Below, in pieces: positions 1 to 8,411 of a DNA stretch of 64,000 nt (its first letter is position 1; the number at the start of each line of letters is the position of its first letter). The position numbers were made by a program, and so were the translations under genes. The notes below the pieces were generated by a model. It was not told the DNA's origin and did not search any database. It saw nothing but the letters and a program-made list of their open reading frames with translations. The stretch is from Demequina soli (GTDB taxonomy: Bacteria; Actinomycetota; Actinomycetes; Actinomycetales; Demequinaceae): contig NZ_BBLZ01000003.1 of NCBI RefSeq assembly GCF_000971195.1, forward strand, positions 62,001 to 126,000. The letters are read 5' to 3'.

Positions 1-688
1 GCATGAAGGAGGCGAAGACGCCCTGCTCGAGCGCCACCTCCTTGATCACCGTGCGGAACGTCATGATGTTGTCGGCCGTGGTGAGGGCGTCCGCGTAGCG
101 CAGGTCGATCTCGTTCTGGCCGGGACCCGCCTCGTGGTGGCTGAACTCCACCGAGATGCCCATGTTCTCGAGCATCGTGATCGCCTCGCGGCGGAAGTTG
201 TGCGCCGTGCCGCGGGGCACGTTGTCGAAGTAGCCGGCGCGGTCGACGGGGACCGGCTGCTGGCCGCGCTCGAACTGCTTGAACAGGTAGAACTCGATCT
301 CGGGGTGCGTGTAGAAGCTGAACCCCTGCTCCGACGCTCGGTCGAGCGTGCGCTTGAGGACCTGGCGCGGGTCCGACAGCGCGGGCTCGCCGTCGGGCGT
401 GTAGATGTCGCAGAACATGCGCGCCGCGCCCTGACGCTCGCCGCGCCACGGCAGGATCTGGAAGGTGGCCGGGTCGGGCTTCGCGACCATGTCCGCCTCG
501 TACACGCGCGTGAGCCCCTCGACGGCCGAGCCGTCGAAGCCGATGCCCTCCGCGAACGCGTTCTCGAGCTCCGCAGGCGCGATCGCCACCGACTTGAGGA
601 TGCCCAGCACGTCGGTGAACCAGAGCCTGATGAAGCGGATGTCGCGCTCCTCGACGGTGCGGAGAACGAATTCCTGCTGCTTGTCCAT
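1..688 (-). CDS. glnA: Glutamine synthetase, type I (partial: C-terminal part lies beyond the window)
   Basis: ATP-dependent synthesis of glutamine from glutamate and ammonia in the cytoplasm. Only about the first 229 residues are present; the frame is open to the window edge. The N-terminus MDKQQEFVLRTVEERDI followed by RLWFTDVLG and GIGFDGSAVEG is typical of the actinobacterial GlnA2-like branch. The catalytic-domain motif EAGPGQNEID, which begins the active site with its metal-binding glutamates, is intact, and HPEIEFYL precedes it. Start chosen at the ATG giving MDKQQ, as in the family; a second in-frame ATG lies three codons upstream (MGAMDKQQ). It is transcribed divergently from nadE; the roughly 75-bp gap must hold both promoters. 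Which glnA paralogue it is cannot be settled from a fragment. Confidence 0.95.
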   Translation of the reverse strand, partial: MDKQQEFVLRTVEERDIRFIRLWFTDVLGILKSVAIAPAELENAFAEGIGFDGSAVEGLTRVYEADMVAKPDPATFQILPWRGERQGAARMFCDIYTPDGEPALSDPRQVLKRTLDRASEQGFSFYTHPEIEFYLFKQFERGQQPVPVDRAGYFDNVPRGTAHNFRREAITMLENMGISVEFSHHEAGPGQNEIDLRYADALTTADNIMTFRTVIKEVALEQGVFASFM

Positions 689-750
689 GGCGCCCATCTT
701 GCCGTATCCGTGTGACGTTCGTGTGTCCCGCCCCCGCGTGCCGCCACCCC

Positions 751-756
751 TACGCT
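751..756 (+). promoter_or_regulatory. -10 box (TACGCT) for a leaderless nadE transcript
   Basis: TACGCT fits TANNNT and ends 6 nt before the nadE ATG, with no Shine-Dalgarno sequence between, so transcription should begin at or next to the start codon. Confidence 0.55.
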
Positions 757-762
757 TGACCC

Positions 763-2400
763 ATGTCCGACCTCCGCATCGCGCTCGCCCAGATCAACAC
801 CTGCGTCGGCGACATCGCAGGTAACGCCGCGCTCATCCTCGACCGCTGCCGTGCCGCGCACGCGCTCGGCGCCCACGTGGTCGTGTTCCCCGAGATGACC
901 ACCACGGGCTACCCGATCGAGGACCTCGCGCTCCGCTCGAGCTTCCAGCGCGCGGCCGCCGCCGCGGTCGACGAGATCGCCGCGGGGCTCGCCGCGGAGG
1001 GCCTCGGCGCGCTCACCGTGGTGCTGGGCACGCTCGGCGTCTCGCGCACGGGCCGCCCCTTCAACCAGGCGGTGGTGATCAGCGGCGGCGAGGTGGTCGC
1101 GCGCTACAACAAGCACCACCTGCCCAACTACGGCGTGTTCGACGAGCGCCGTATCTTCGCCGCCGGCGAGGACCCGTGCGTCGTCTCCGTCGCATCGTCC
1201 CCGGTGGGCATCGCGATCTGCGAGGACATCTGGCAGGACGGCGGCACGGTGGCGCAGCTCGCGGACAAGGGACTGCGCGTCCTGCTGGTCCTCAACGGCT
1301 CGCCCTTCGAGGAGGGCAAGGGCCACACCCGCGTCGAGCTCGCCGCGCGCCGCGCCCGCGAGGTCGGCGCGCCCGTCGCCTACGTCAACCTGTGGGGCGG
1401 CCAGGACGACCTGGTCTTCGACGGCCACTCGTTCATCGTGTCCGCGGCGGGCGAGGTGGTCGCCTCCGCGCCCGGCTTCACCGACGCGATGATCGTGTGG
1501 GACGTGCCGGCGACCGGGGACGATGCACCCCCGTCCGGCATCGCGCCGCGCGAGAGCGACGACGAGCAGGCCTACTGGGCGTGCGTCACCGGCCTGCGCG
1601 ACTACGTCCTCAAGAACCGCTTCCGCTCGGTGATCCTGGGGCTCTCTGGCGGCATCGACTCTGCCCTCACCGCCGCGATCGCGGCGGACGCGATCGGCGG
1701 CTCCAACGTCGTCGGCGTCTCCATGCCGTCCGAGTTCTCGTCCGACCATTCGAAGGACGATGCGGCGGACCTGGCCACGCGCATCGGCGCGGACTACCGC
1801 GTGGAGCCCATCGGGCGCCTGGTCGACGCCTTCCAGGACCAGCTCGCGCTCACCGGCGTGGCCGAGGAGAACCTGCAGGCGCGCCTGCGCGGCGTCATCC
1901 TCATGGGGATCTCGAACCGCGAGGGCCACCTGGTGATCGCGCCGGGCAACAAGTCCGAGCTCGCGACCGGCTACGCGACCATCTACGACGCGGGCTCGAT
2001 CGGCGGCTTCGCGCCCCTGAAGGACCTCGACAAGACGCGCGTGTGGCAGCTCGCGCGGTGGCGCAACGCCTACGCCGTGTCGCGCGGCGAGGTCGAGCCG
2101 ATCCCGGTGAGCTCGATCGAGAAGCCGCCGTCGGCCGAGCTGCGCCCCGGACAGGTCGACCAGGACTCGCTGCCGCCCTACGAGCTGCTCGACGAGGTGC
2201 TCGACGCGTACGTCGAGCACGCCGAGGGCCGCGCGGAGCTGCTCGCGCGCGGCTTCGACCCCGCGGTGGTGGACCGCGTCGTCGGGCTGGTCGACCGCGC
2301 CGAGTGGAAGCGCCGCCAGTACCCGCCGGGCCCCAAGGTCACGGCGCTGGCGTTCGGCCGCGACCGCCGCCTGCCGATCACGAACCGCTGGGTCGAGTAG
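763..2400 (+). CDS. nadE: Glutamine-dependent NAD+ synthetase
   Basis: Last step of NAD biosynthesis: amidates deamido-NAD+ using ATP and ammonia released from glutamine. The 545-residue protein has both expected domains. Residues about 1-265 are a nitrilase-type glutaminase with Glu44 (VVVFPEM), a lysine in YNKHHLPNYGVFDERR and nucleophile Cys153 (AICEDIW). Residues about 270-545 are the NAD synthase domain with the pyrophosphatase loop SGGIDS at 295-300 and the conserved GNKSELATGYATIYDAG segment. The ATG gives the usual N-terminus (MSDLRIALAQIN) and is preceded by a leaderless-type -10 box. panB follows 64 nt downstream on the same strand. All catalytic residues I can place are present. 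Confidence 0.96.
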   Translation: MSDLRIALAQINTCVGDIAGNAALILDRCRAAHALGAHVVVFPEMTTTGYPIEDLALRSSFQRAAAAAVDEIAAGLAAEGLGALTVVLGTLGVSRTGRPFNQAVVISGGEVVARYNKHHLPNYGVFDERRIFAAGEDPCVVSVASSPVGIAICEDIWQDGGTVAQLADKGLRVLLVLNGSPFEEGKGHTRVELAARRAREVGAPVAYVNLWGGQDDLVFDGHSFIVSAAGEVVASAPGFTDAMIVWDVPATGDDAPPSGIAPRESDDEQAYWACVTGLRDYVLKNRFRSVILGLSGGIDSALTAAIAADAIGGSNVVGVSMPSEFSSDHSKDDAADLATRIGADYRVEPIGRLVDAFQDQLALTGVAEENLQARLRGVILMGISNREGHLVIAPGNKSELATGYATIYDAGSIGGFAPLKDLDKTRVWQLARWRNAYAVSRGEVEPIPVSSIEKPPSAELRPGQVDQDSLPPYELLDEVLDAYVEHAEGRAELLARGFDPAVVDRVVGLVDRAEWKRRQYPPGPKVTALAFGRDRRLPITNRWVE

Positions 2401-2464
2401 GCGCGCGGGGCGCACCACGGCCCGCGGATGTGGCAGGGGTCTCGCATCGTGAGAAGGTGAAGGC

Positions 2465-3271
2465 ATGACGCGTAAGAAGGTCCGGATCCACCACTTCCAG
2501 GAGATGAAGCAGCGCGGCGAGAAGATCGCCATGCTGACCGCCTACGACTTCCCCACCGCCCGGGCGTTCGACGCCGGCGGCGCGGACATCCTCCTCGTCG
2601 GCGACTCCCTCGGGGACAACATGCTCGGCCTCGAGTCGACCGTCCCGCTGACCCTCGACGAGATGATCCCGTTCGCCCGCGCCGTGGTCCGCGGCGCCGA
2701 GCACGCCTTCGTGGTCGCCGACCTCCCGTTCGGCTCCTACGAGGTCTCCCCCGAGCAGGCCGTCGAGTCCTCGATCCGCATGGTCAAGCTGTCGGGCGCG
2801 CACGCCATCAAGTTCGAGGGCGGCCGCCGCATCGCCCGCCAGGTCAAGGCCGTGACCGATGCGGGCATCCCCTTCTGCGGACACCTCGGCTTCACCCCCC
2901 AGAGCGAGACCGCGCTCGGCGGCCGCCGCATCCAGGGCCGCGGCGACCACGGCATCGACGAGCTCGTCGCGGACGCGCTCGCGCTCCAGGAGGCCGGCGC
3001 GTTCGCCGTCGTGCTCGAGATGGTCATCGCGCCCGCCGCGAAGGCGGTCACCGAGGCCCTCGACATCCCGACCATCGGCATCGGAGCGGGCCCCGACACG
3101 GACGGCCAGGTCCTCGTGTGGCTCGACATGGCCGGCGTCGGCAACTGGCACCCCCGCTTCTCCAAGCAGTTCGGCGCGGTCGGCCAGGCCATGATCGACG
3201 CATCCGCCGCGTACGTCGACGAGGTCAAGGCCGTGACCTTCCCCGCCGCCGAGCACACGTTCGAGAGCTGA
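2465..3271 (+). CDS. panB: 3-methyl-2-oxobutanoate hydroxymethyltransferase
   Basis: First committed step of pantothenate (coenzyme A) synthesis: transfers a hydroxymethyl group from 5,10-methylene-tetrahydrofolate to 2-oxoisovalerate, giving ketopantoate. 268 residues, normal family length. The TIM-barrel signature TAYDFPTARAF is followed by magnesium ligands Asp47 (LLVGDSLG) and Asp86 (VADLPFGSY), the KFEGG strand and CGHLGFTPQS. The final active-site strand reads VVLEMVIAP with the catalytic glutamate. The start ATG follows a purine-rich stretch (gagaaggtgaaggc). The next gene begins 2 nt after the stop, so the two are probably co-transcribed. No pantothenate partner (panC, panD) is adjacent. 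Confidence 0.96.
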   Translation: MTRKKVRIHHFQEMKQRGEKIAMLTAYDFPTARAFDAGGADILLVGDSLGDNMLGLESTVPLTLDEMIPFARAVVRGAEHAFVVADLPFGSYEVSPEQAVESSIRMVKLSGAHAIKFEGGRRIARQVKAVTDAGIPFCGHLGFTPQSETALGGRRIQGRGDHGIDELVADALALQEAGAFAVVLEMVIAPAAKAVTEALDIPTIGIGAGPDTDGQVLVWLDMAGVGNWHPRFSKQFGAVGQAMIDASAAYVDEVKAVTFPAAEHTFES

Positions 3272-3273
3272 TC

Positions 3274-4125
3274 ATGGGCTCGATCCTCGTCACCGGGTCG
3301 GAGGGCAAGCTCGGCCGCCACGTGGTCGCGCGCCTCACCGCCGACGGCCACGCCGTGCATCGTCTCGATGCCAAGCCGCTGCCGCCCGCGATGGACTACA
3401 CGCGCATCGACCTCACCGACGCGGGGCAGACCATGGACGCGATGTTCGGCGTCCAGGACCGCTACGCCGGCGTGGACGCCGTGGTCCACCTCGCCGCGAT
3501 CCCCGCGCCCGGCCAGCTGACCGACACCGCCACGTTCCACCACAACATGGCGGCGACGTTCAACGTCTTCCAGGGCGCACGCCGCGCGGGCATCCGCGAC
3601 ATCGTCTACGCGTCCTCGGAGACGGTGCTGGGCCTGCCCTTCGCGATCGACCCGCCGTACATCCCGGTCGACGAGGAGTACGACGCGCGCCCCGAGTCGA
3701 ACTACTCGCTCGTGAAGCACCTCGAGGAGCAGATGGCGATCCAGCTGTGCCGCTGGGATCCCGAGCTCAAGATCCTCGCGCTCCGCTTCTCCAACGTCAT
3801 GGACGTCGAGGACTACGCCGCGTTCCCCGCCTTCGACGCGGACCCGACGCTGCGCCGCTGGAACCTGTGGGGCTACATCGACGGCCGCGACGGCGCCCAG
3901 GCGGTGTCGCGCGCGCTCGCCTACGAGCCCCGCGGCTTCGACCGGTTCGTCATCGCGAACGCCGACACGGTGATGTCCCGCTCCTCCGCGGATCTCGCGG
4001 CCGAGCAGTTCCCGGCGGTGCCCGTGGTGAAGGAGCTCGGCCGGCACGAGACGATGCTGTCGATCGACAAGGCGCGCCGCCTGCTCGGCTACGAGCCTCA
4101 GCACAGTTGGCGGCACCACGTGTAA
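3274..4125 (+). CDS. NAD(P)-dependent epimerase/dehydratase-family SDR
   Basis: Extended short-chain dehydrogenase-like protein of 283 residues. The N-terminal Rossmann motif is TGSEGKLG (7-14); VVHLAAIPAPG is the usual post-beta4 strand, YASSETVLG holds the active-site serine region, and Tyr144/Lys148 form the YxxxK pair (YSLVKHLEE). It resembles UDP-sugar epimerases and uronate-dehydrogenase-like proteins, but the C-terminal substrate domain is short, so no substrate is assigned. The ATG is taken 2 nt after panB's stop because it gives MGSILVTGSEGKLG with the nucleotide-binding loop at the right distance; upstream in-frame starts would run through panB. Its stop codon (TAA) lies inside the -10 box of the next gene. 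Confidence 0.85.
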   Translation: MGSILVTGSEGKLGRHVVARLTADGHAVHRLDAKPLPPAMDYTRIDLTDAGQTMDAMFGVQDRYAGVDAVVHLAAIPAPGQLTDTATFHHNMAATFNVFQGARRAGIRDIVYASSETVLGLPFAIDPPYIPVDEEYDARPESNYSLVKHLEEQMAIQLCRWDPELKILALRFSNVMDVEDYAAFPAFDADPTLRRWNLWGYIDGRDGAQAVSRALAYEPRGFDRFVIANADTVMSRSSADLAAEQFPAVPVVKELGRHETMLSIDKARRLLGYEPQHSWRHHV

Positions 4126-4128
4126 CGT
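4123..4128 (+). promoter_or_regulatory. -10 box (TAACGT) overlapping the preceding stop codon
   Basis: TAACGT is 7 nt upstream of the ATG at 4136 and shares its TAA with the stop of the epimerase-like gene. No ribosome binding site intervenes. Confidence 0.45.
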
Positions 4129-4135
4129 CCCTGCT

Positions 4136-4573
4136 ATGGGGGACGATGCGGGGGTCACCGGGCGCGACAAGCGCGGCTTGGGATGGCTCGCGGCTGCGGC
4201 GGGAGGGTTCGCGCTGTTCCTCGCGCTCGCCGGGCTTGGCGAGAGCTGGGGCGCGGGCGACCACCCTCGCGGGGTGAGCGTCGCGATCGTGCTCCTCGCC
4301 GCCTCGGCGAGCCTGGTCATCGTGCTCACCGTGGTGGCCGCGGGACCCCGCGCGACGAGCCGCTCGGCGACCGCGGGGCTCGCGTGCGCGGCGCTCGAGC
4401 TCGTGGCCGTGTCCCTCGCCTCGCGGTGGCAGCTGCTCCACCACGACCTCAGCGACATCGGGACGGGCCTGCTGCTGGTGCCCGCCCGGCTCCACGCGAT
4501 CGGGTCGTTCGCGGGCTTCGCGTACGCGTGGCACGCCCGACACCGCGCCCGCGCCGCCGGGGTGACCGCATGA
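4136..4573 (+). CDS. Small four-helix membrane protein, unknown function (first of a pair)
   Basis: Not recognised as a named family. The 145-residue protein has four predicted hydrophobic segments: about 16-36 (GWLAAAAGGFALFLALAGLG), 46-66 (VSVAIVLLAASASLVIVLTVV), 77-93 and 114-135. A loop between helices 2 and 3 reads AAGPRATSRSATAGLACAALELV. The following gene has the same plan and a clearly similar loop (TTGTHATARSAIGGLACAGAELV), so the two are tandem paralogues, overlapping by ATGA and presumably translationally coupled. The start overlaps a copy of the window-wide decamer, which encodes residues DDA just after the start. A paired integral membrane complex is plausible but unproven. Confidence 0.7.
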   Translation: MGDDAGVTGRDKRGLGWLAAAAGGFALFLALAGLGESWGAGDHPRGVSVAIVLLAASASLVIVLTVVAAGPRATSRSATAGLACAALELVAVSLASRWQLLHHDLSDIGTGLLLVPARLHAIGSFAGFAYAWHARHRARAAGVTA

Positions 4574-5049
4574 GCGCCGCGGCGATACAGGACGATGCGG
4601 CACGGCCTGGCCGCGGCGGCCGCGTGTGCGCGTGGATCGCCGCCGCCCTCGGCGCGTTCCTCTGGTATTGCGCGCTCGAGGGCGTGCGCGGCTTCGCGGA
4701 GTCCGACAACCGGGGATGGCTCGGCAACGCGACCGGTCTCGACGAGGCCATGCCGTGGCTCGTGGCCCTGTTCGCCACCTTCGCGGCGACGATCGTGCTC
4801 ACGGTGGTCACCACCGGCACGCACGCCACCGCGCGCAGCGCGATCGGGGGCCTCGCGTGCGCGGGCGCCGAGCTCGTGCTCACGATCGTCGCGCTCGCCT
4901 GGGACTATCCCGAGGCCGGCCTGGGCCTGCTCGGCTACGACCTCATGTTTGGGATCGTGCTCCTCCATGCGGGCGCCTCGGCGGTGGGGTTCGTGCTCGC
5001 GTGGGACGCGCATCGTCCCCTCGCGCCCGCCGCGCCGCCGGCCGGCTAG
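4570..5049 (+). CDS. Small four-helix membrane protein, unknown function (second of a pair)
   Basis: 159 residues, tandem paralogue of the preceding gene. Hydrophobic segments are at about 19-39, 63-83, 96-112 and 120-143. The TTGTHATARSAIGGLACAGAELVLTIVAL block matches the preceding protein's AAGPRATSRSATAGLACAALELVAVSLA. The start overlaps the upstream stop (ATGA), indicating translational coupling. Its 3' end overlaps by four bases the convergent acyltransferase gene. No catalytic motif or charged residue pattern inside the helices suggests an enzyme; function unknown. Confidence 0.7.
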   Translation: MSAAAIQDDAARPGRGGRVCAWIAAALGAFLWYCALEGVRGFAESDNRGWLGNATGLDEAMPWLVALFATFAATIVLTVVTTGTHATARSAIGGLACAGAELVLTIVALAWDYPEAGLGLLGYDLMFGIVLLHAGASAVGFVLAWDAHRPLAPAAPPAG

Positions 5050-7208
5050 GTCCCCAGCGCGCCGCTCAGCTCCCACGCCAGGACGGGCGCGAGCGTGCGC
5101 ACGTACGTGTCGGTGAGGTGGAAGCCGCCCCGGTACACCACCACGTTGTCGATCACCGCGGGACACGAGGCCGCGTCGCAGAAGTAGTCCGTGAGGTCGA
5201 CCACCGCCACGCCGGGCGTGCGCGCGGCCGCCTCCCGCATCGCCGGGCCGCCGCTGCCCGCGACCGACGACGACCGGGTCAGCGCGCACGCGTCGGGGTC
5301 GGCCACGTGGCGCGACACGCACTCGTCGATGTCGGACGGCGGGATCGGGTTGTCGAGCAGCGCGACCACCCGGATGCCGTCGGCCTGGAGGCGCGACCAC
5401 CGGCGCGCGTAGCCGTCGATGCCCGCCGCGAGCGACATGGTCACATCCGCGGACGAGCCGAGCGGCGACGCGACGCCGTAGATGCCCGAGGTGAGGACCA
5501 CGTCCGGCGGATCCTCCTCGAGCGCGGCGACGACGGCGCGGTTCCACGCGTCGCACGTCTCGTACGGCCGCGACCGGATGATCAGGGTCGCCTCCGAGAA
5601 GGAGCAGCTCGCCTTCGAGGTGAGCTCGACCCGCCAGCCGTGCTGGTCGCCGTACGCGTCGAGGGCGCTGTACCACTGGATCGACTTGGAGTCCCCGACC
5701 ACGACGATCCTGCGGGACGCCTCGGTGTCGCCCGCGACGCACCACCGCGGCGTCACCTCGTCGAACTCGATGATGAGGTGGCAGTCGGGGTCCGAGTACT
5801 GGGGGCGGTCGTCCACGGCGACGTCGGGATCGGGCACGGGCCTCACCGCGCCGGACGCCGGGATGAGCGGCCAGCGTGCGGACGGGTCGGGCCACAGGGC
5901 GGCGCCGCCGTGCGGAGCGGTCGGGTCCATCGTCGCCAGATCGAGCACCTCGGGCTCGCCGGGCGACGTGAGGTCGATCGCGGCGACCCGCGAGGCGTCC
6001 TGGTCCGGGGCGGACACCGCCACCGCGACGCCGAGCCCGACGCCGCACAGGCTCAGCGCGGCGCCCATGAGGATCGACCGTCGGTCCGAGGCGACGAGGG
6101 CCGGGGCGAACCGCACGGGGTTCTCGATGAGGCGATGCGTCAGCCACGCGAGCACCACCGCCGCGGCGACGGCCGCCGCGGCGGTCCCGGGCGCGAGCTC
6201 GCCCCACGCCTGGCGTGCGGCGACGAGCAGCGGCCAGTGCCAGAGGTACAGCGAGTAGGACAGGGCGCCGAGCCAGAGCACGGGGCGCCACCATCGGCCG
6301 GTCATCCAGGCGTGCGAGTCGACGGACGCGCCTCCCGCACCCCCGGCGACCATGACGAGCGCGGCCCCGGCCGTGGGGACCAGCGCGAGCGCGCCCGGCC
6401 AGGCCATGTCGGCGCGCATGCCGATCGCGGCGCCCGCGATGAGCACGAGGCCGAGCAGCGCTCCCGGCCCGCGCAGCCGGACGTCCAGCCGCACCCACGC
6501 CGGCGCACCGATCGCGACGAGGCCGCCGAGCGCGAGCTCCCACATGCGCACGCCGGTGTCGAAGAATGCGACGTCGGGGTTCGCGCCCGTCTCCGCGAGG
6601 CACCACGCCAGCGATGGCAGCGCGAGCGCGCCGAGCGCCACCGCCATCGCGGGACGGGTGCGCCACCGGCGGCGGCGGATTCCCCACGCGACCGCCGCGA
6701 GCAGCACCGGCCAGACCAGGTAGAACTGCTCCTCGACGGAGAGCGACCAGAAGTGCAGGGCGGGCGAGGGCGACATCTGCGACCCGAGGTAGTCCACCGC
6801 ACGTGCCGCGAACCCCCAGTTCGCCACGTACCCGGCGGCGGCGGCGATGTCCCGGCCGTAGTCGTCGCGGTACGCGCCCGGGGCGAGCGTCACGGCGAGC
6901 GCAGCGACGGCGGCCAGCACCGTGACGGCCGCGGGGATGAGGCGCCGCGCCCGGCGCGCGTAGAAGCGCATCAGGCGCACCCGGCCCGTGGCGTCGATCT
7001 CGCGCACGAGCAGCCCCGTGATGAGGAAGCCCGAGATCACGAAGAACACGTCGACGCCCACGAAGCCGCCGGGCACGAACGTCACGCCCGCGTGGTAGGC
7101 CACCACCAGGGCGATGGCGAGCGCACGCAGGGCCTCGATGTCGGGGCGGAAGCGCGTGCGCGCGCCGGAAGCGCGCGGCAACGCCGCCGTCAGTCCCCCC
7201 ACGGTCAC
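5046..7208 (-). CDS. Acyltransferase 3 with C-terminal SGNH hydrolase-like domain (OafA/YrhL type)
   Basis: Membrane O-acyltransferase likely modifying cell-surface polysaccharide. The 720-residue protein starts with the acyltransferase-3 signature FRPDIEALRALAIALVVAYHAG, then GGFVGVDVFFVISGFLITGLL and RFYARRARRLIPAA; about ten transmembrane segments follow, ending near residue 400. FWSLSVEEQFYLVWP is the conserved periplasmic-side motif. Residues about 470-720 form an extracytoplasmic SGNH domain with the nucleophile block VVVGDSKSIQWY. The final catalytic Asp/His block is probably VVYRGGFHLTDTYV. GTG start, preceded 6 nt upstream by a TAGGGT box. It faces the small membrane-protein pair, overlapping by four bases. 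The glycan acceptor cannot be deduced; the envelope genes at 12.8-22 kb are candidate partners. Confidence 0.92.
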   Translation of the reverse strand: MTVGGLTAALPRASGARTRFRPDIEALRALAIALVVAYHAGVTFVPGGFVGVDVFFVISGFLITGLLVREIDATGRVRLMRFYARRARRLIPAAVTVLAAVAALAVTLAPGAYRDDYGRDIAAAAGYVANWGFAARAVDYLGSQMSPSPALHFWSLSVEEQFYLVWPVLLAAVAWGIRRRRWRTRPAMAVALGALALPSLAWCLAETGANPDVAFFDTGVRMWELALGGLVAIGAPAWVRLDVRLRGPGALLGLVLIAGAAIGMRADMAWPGALALVPTAGAALVMVAGGAGGASVDSHAWMTGRWWRPVLWLGALSYSLYLWHWPLLVAARQAWGELAPGTAAAAVAAAVVLAWLTHRLIENPVRFAPALVASDRRSILMGAALSLCGVGLGVAVAVSAPDQDASRVAAIDLTSPGEPEVLDLATMDPTAPHGGAALWPDPSARWPLIPASGAVRPVPDPDVAVDDRPQYSDPDCHLIIEFDEVTPRWCVAGDTEASRRIVVVGDSKSIQWYSALDAYGDQHGWRVELTSKASCSFSEATLIIRSRPYETCDAWNRAVVAALEEDPPDVVLTSGIYGVASPLGSSADVTMSLAAGIDGYARRWSRLQADGIRVVALLDNPIPPSDIDECVSRHVADPDACALTRSSSVAGSGGPAMREAAARTPGVAVVDLTDYFCDAASCPAVIDNVVVYRGGFHLTDTYVRTLAPVLAWELSGALGT

Positions 7209-7214
7209 GCGCCC

Positions 7215-7220
7215 ACCCTA
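7215..7220 (-). promoter_or_regulatory. -10 box (TAGGGT) for the acyltransferase gene
   Basis: On the minus strand TAGGGT ends 6 nt before the GTG start, the same geometry as the other leaderless genes here. Confidence 0.5.
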
Positions 7221-7294
7221 GGGATGAACGCCCATATGCCAGCGGTGACACGCTCGGGCGAGTTCAGCACCTCACGCCGGACGCGCGGGGCGCG

Positions 7295-7498
7295 CTACGA
7301 GCCGGACCCACCCCAGCGGTCGTCGTCCTCGTCCCAGGACTCGTTGCGGTGCTTGGCGATGTCGAGGGCTCCCGCGGCCTCCTCGCGGGTCGCGTAGGGC
7401 CCCATGAGGTGCTCCCACGGGCTCTGCCGGCCCTTCTCCACCTGCTTGGTCCTGGTGTTGAAGAAGTACTGGACCGGCTGGTCGCTCTCGGGTGACAT
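7295..7498 (-). CDS. Small SPOR-like protein divergent from map
   Basis: 67-residue soluble protein: MSPESDQPVQYFFNT, then VEKGRQSPWEHLMGPYATREEAAGALDIAKHRNESWDEDD and a Gly-rich end. The PYATREEAAGAL section resembles the residue pattern of SPOR-type sequences, and small proteins of this kind occur beside methionine aminopeptidase in actinomycetes (general knowledge, not checked). Of two possible ATGs the downstream one is chosen because it sits 8 nt after GGAGG on the minus strand, whereas the other is only 3 nt away. It is divergent from map with a 31-nt gap that contains map's promoter. Role unknown. Confidence 0.75.
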   Translation of the reverse strand: MSPESDQPVQYFFNTRTKQVEKGRQSPWEHLMGPYATREEAAGALDIAKHRNESWDEDDDRWGGSGS

Positions 7499-7516
7499 CG
7501 GCATCGCCTCCGTGAA

Positions 7517-7522
7517 TAGACT
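7517..7522 (+). promoter_or_regulatory. -10 box (TAGACT) for leaderless map
   Basis: TAGACT ends 7 nt before the map ATG. It lies in the short divergent gap shared with the small SPOR-like gene. Confidence 0.55.
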
Positions 7523-7529
7523 GCCAGGC

Positions 7530-8411
7530 ATGAGCCCTGTCCGCGAGAGCATCACCAAGGGCGTCGTCACGCCGGTCCGCGAGGTCCCCGCCTCCATCGC
7601 CCGCCCCGAGTACGTCGGCAGGAAGCGCGCCGCCGACTGGCGCGGCGGCGACGTCCACTCCCCCGAGACCATCGAGCGGATCCGCGTCAGCGCCAAGCTG
7701 GCCGCGCAGGCCCTCGCCGAGGTGGGACGCCACGTCGCCCCCGGCGTCACGACCGACGAGCTCGACCGCATCGGCCACGAGTTCCTGGTCGACCACGGCG
7801 CCTACCCGTCCACGATCGGCTACCCCGGCGCCGCCGGCCGCCCCCCGTTCCCCAAGGCGATCTGCACCTCGGTCAACGAGGTCATCTGCCACGGCATCCC
7901 CGACTCGACCGTGATCGAGGACGGCGACATCGTCAAGGTCGACATCACGGCGTTCAAGGACGGCGTGCACGGCGACAACTGTGGATCGTTCATCGCGGGC
8001 GAGGGCACCGAGGCGTCGCGCAAGCTCGTCGAGGTCACGCACGAGGCGATGATGCGGGGCATCAAGGCCGCCCAGCCGGGCCGCCAGGTCAACGTCATCG
8101 GCCGGGTCATCGAGAAGTACGCCGCGCGCTTCGGCTACGAGTCCGTCCGCAGCTACACGGGCCACGGCGTGGGGCCCGCGTTCCACACCGGCCTGATCAT
8201 CCCCCACTACGACGCCGCGCCCCACCACGACGACGTGATCGAGGTCGGCATGACCTTCACGGTCGAGCCGATGCTGTGCATGGGGTCGGAGGACAGCCAC
8301 GAGTGGGACGACGGCTGGACCGTCGTCACCAACGACGGCTCGTGGGTCGCGCAGTTCGAGCACACCATCGTCATCACGGAGAACGGACCGGAGGTTCTGA
8401 CGCTGCCATGA
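7530..8411 (+). CDS. map: Methionine aminopeptidase, type I
   Basis: Removes the initiator methionine from nascent proteins in a metal-dependent reaction. 293 residues, including an N-terminal extension of about 45 residues (EYVGRKRAADWRGGD) common in actinobacterial type Ic enzymes. The pita-bread-fold ligands are visible: KVDITAFKDGVHGDN (two aspartates), YTGHGVG (histidine), FTVEPML (glutamate) and FEHTIVI (glutamate), along with ICTSVNEVICHGIP. The ATG is the first start after the promoter and gives the expected N-terminus. The stop overlaps the ppgK start (ATGA), so the two are co-translated. Confidence 0.96.
   Translation: MSPVRESITKGVVTPVREVPASIARPEYVGRKRAADWRGGDVHSPETIERIRVSAKLAAQALAEVGRHVAPGVTTDELDRIGHEFLVDHGAYPSTIGYPGAAGRPPFPKAICTSVNEVICHGIPDSTVIEDGDIVKVDITAFKDGVHGDNCGSFIAGEGTEASRKLVEVTHEAMMRGIKAAQPGRQVNVIGRVIEKYAARFGYESVRSYTGHGVGPAFHTGLIIPHYDAAPHHDDVIEVGMTFTVEPMLCMGSEDSHEWDDGWTVVTNDGSWVAQFEHTIVITENGPEVLTLP

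Noticed and set aside
2737..7251. A 1504-codon open frame on the minus strand
   Set aside because: It runs antisense through panB and the membrane-protein genes and through the acyltransferase in another frame; residues are Arg/Ala/Gly-rich without motifs, as expected of frame shadows at high G+C.
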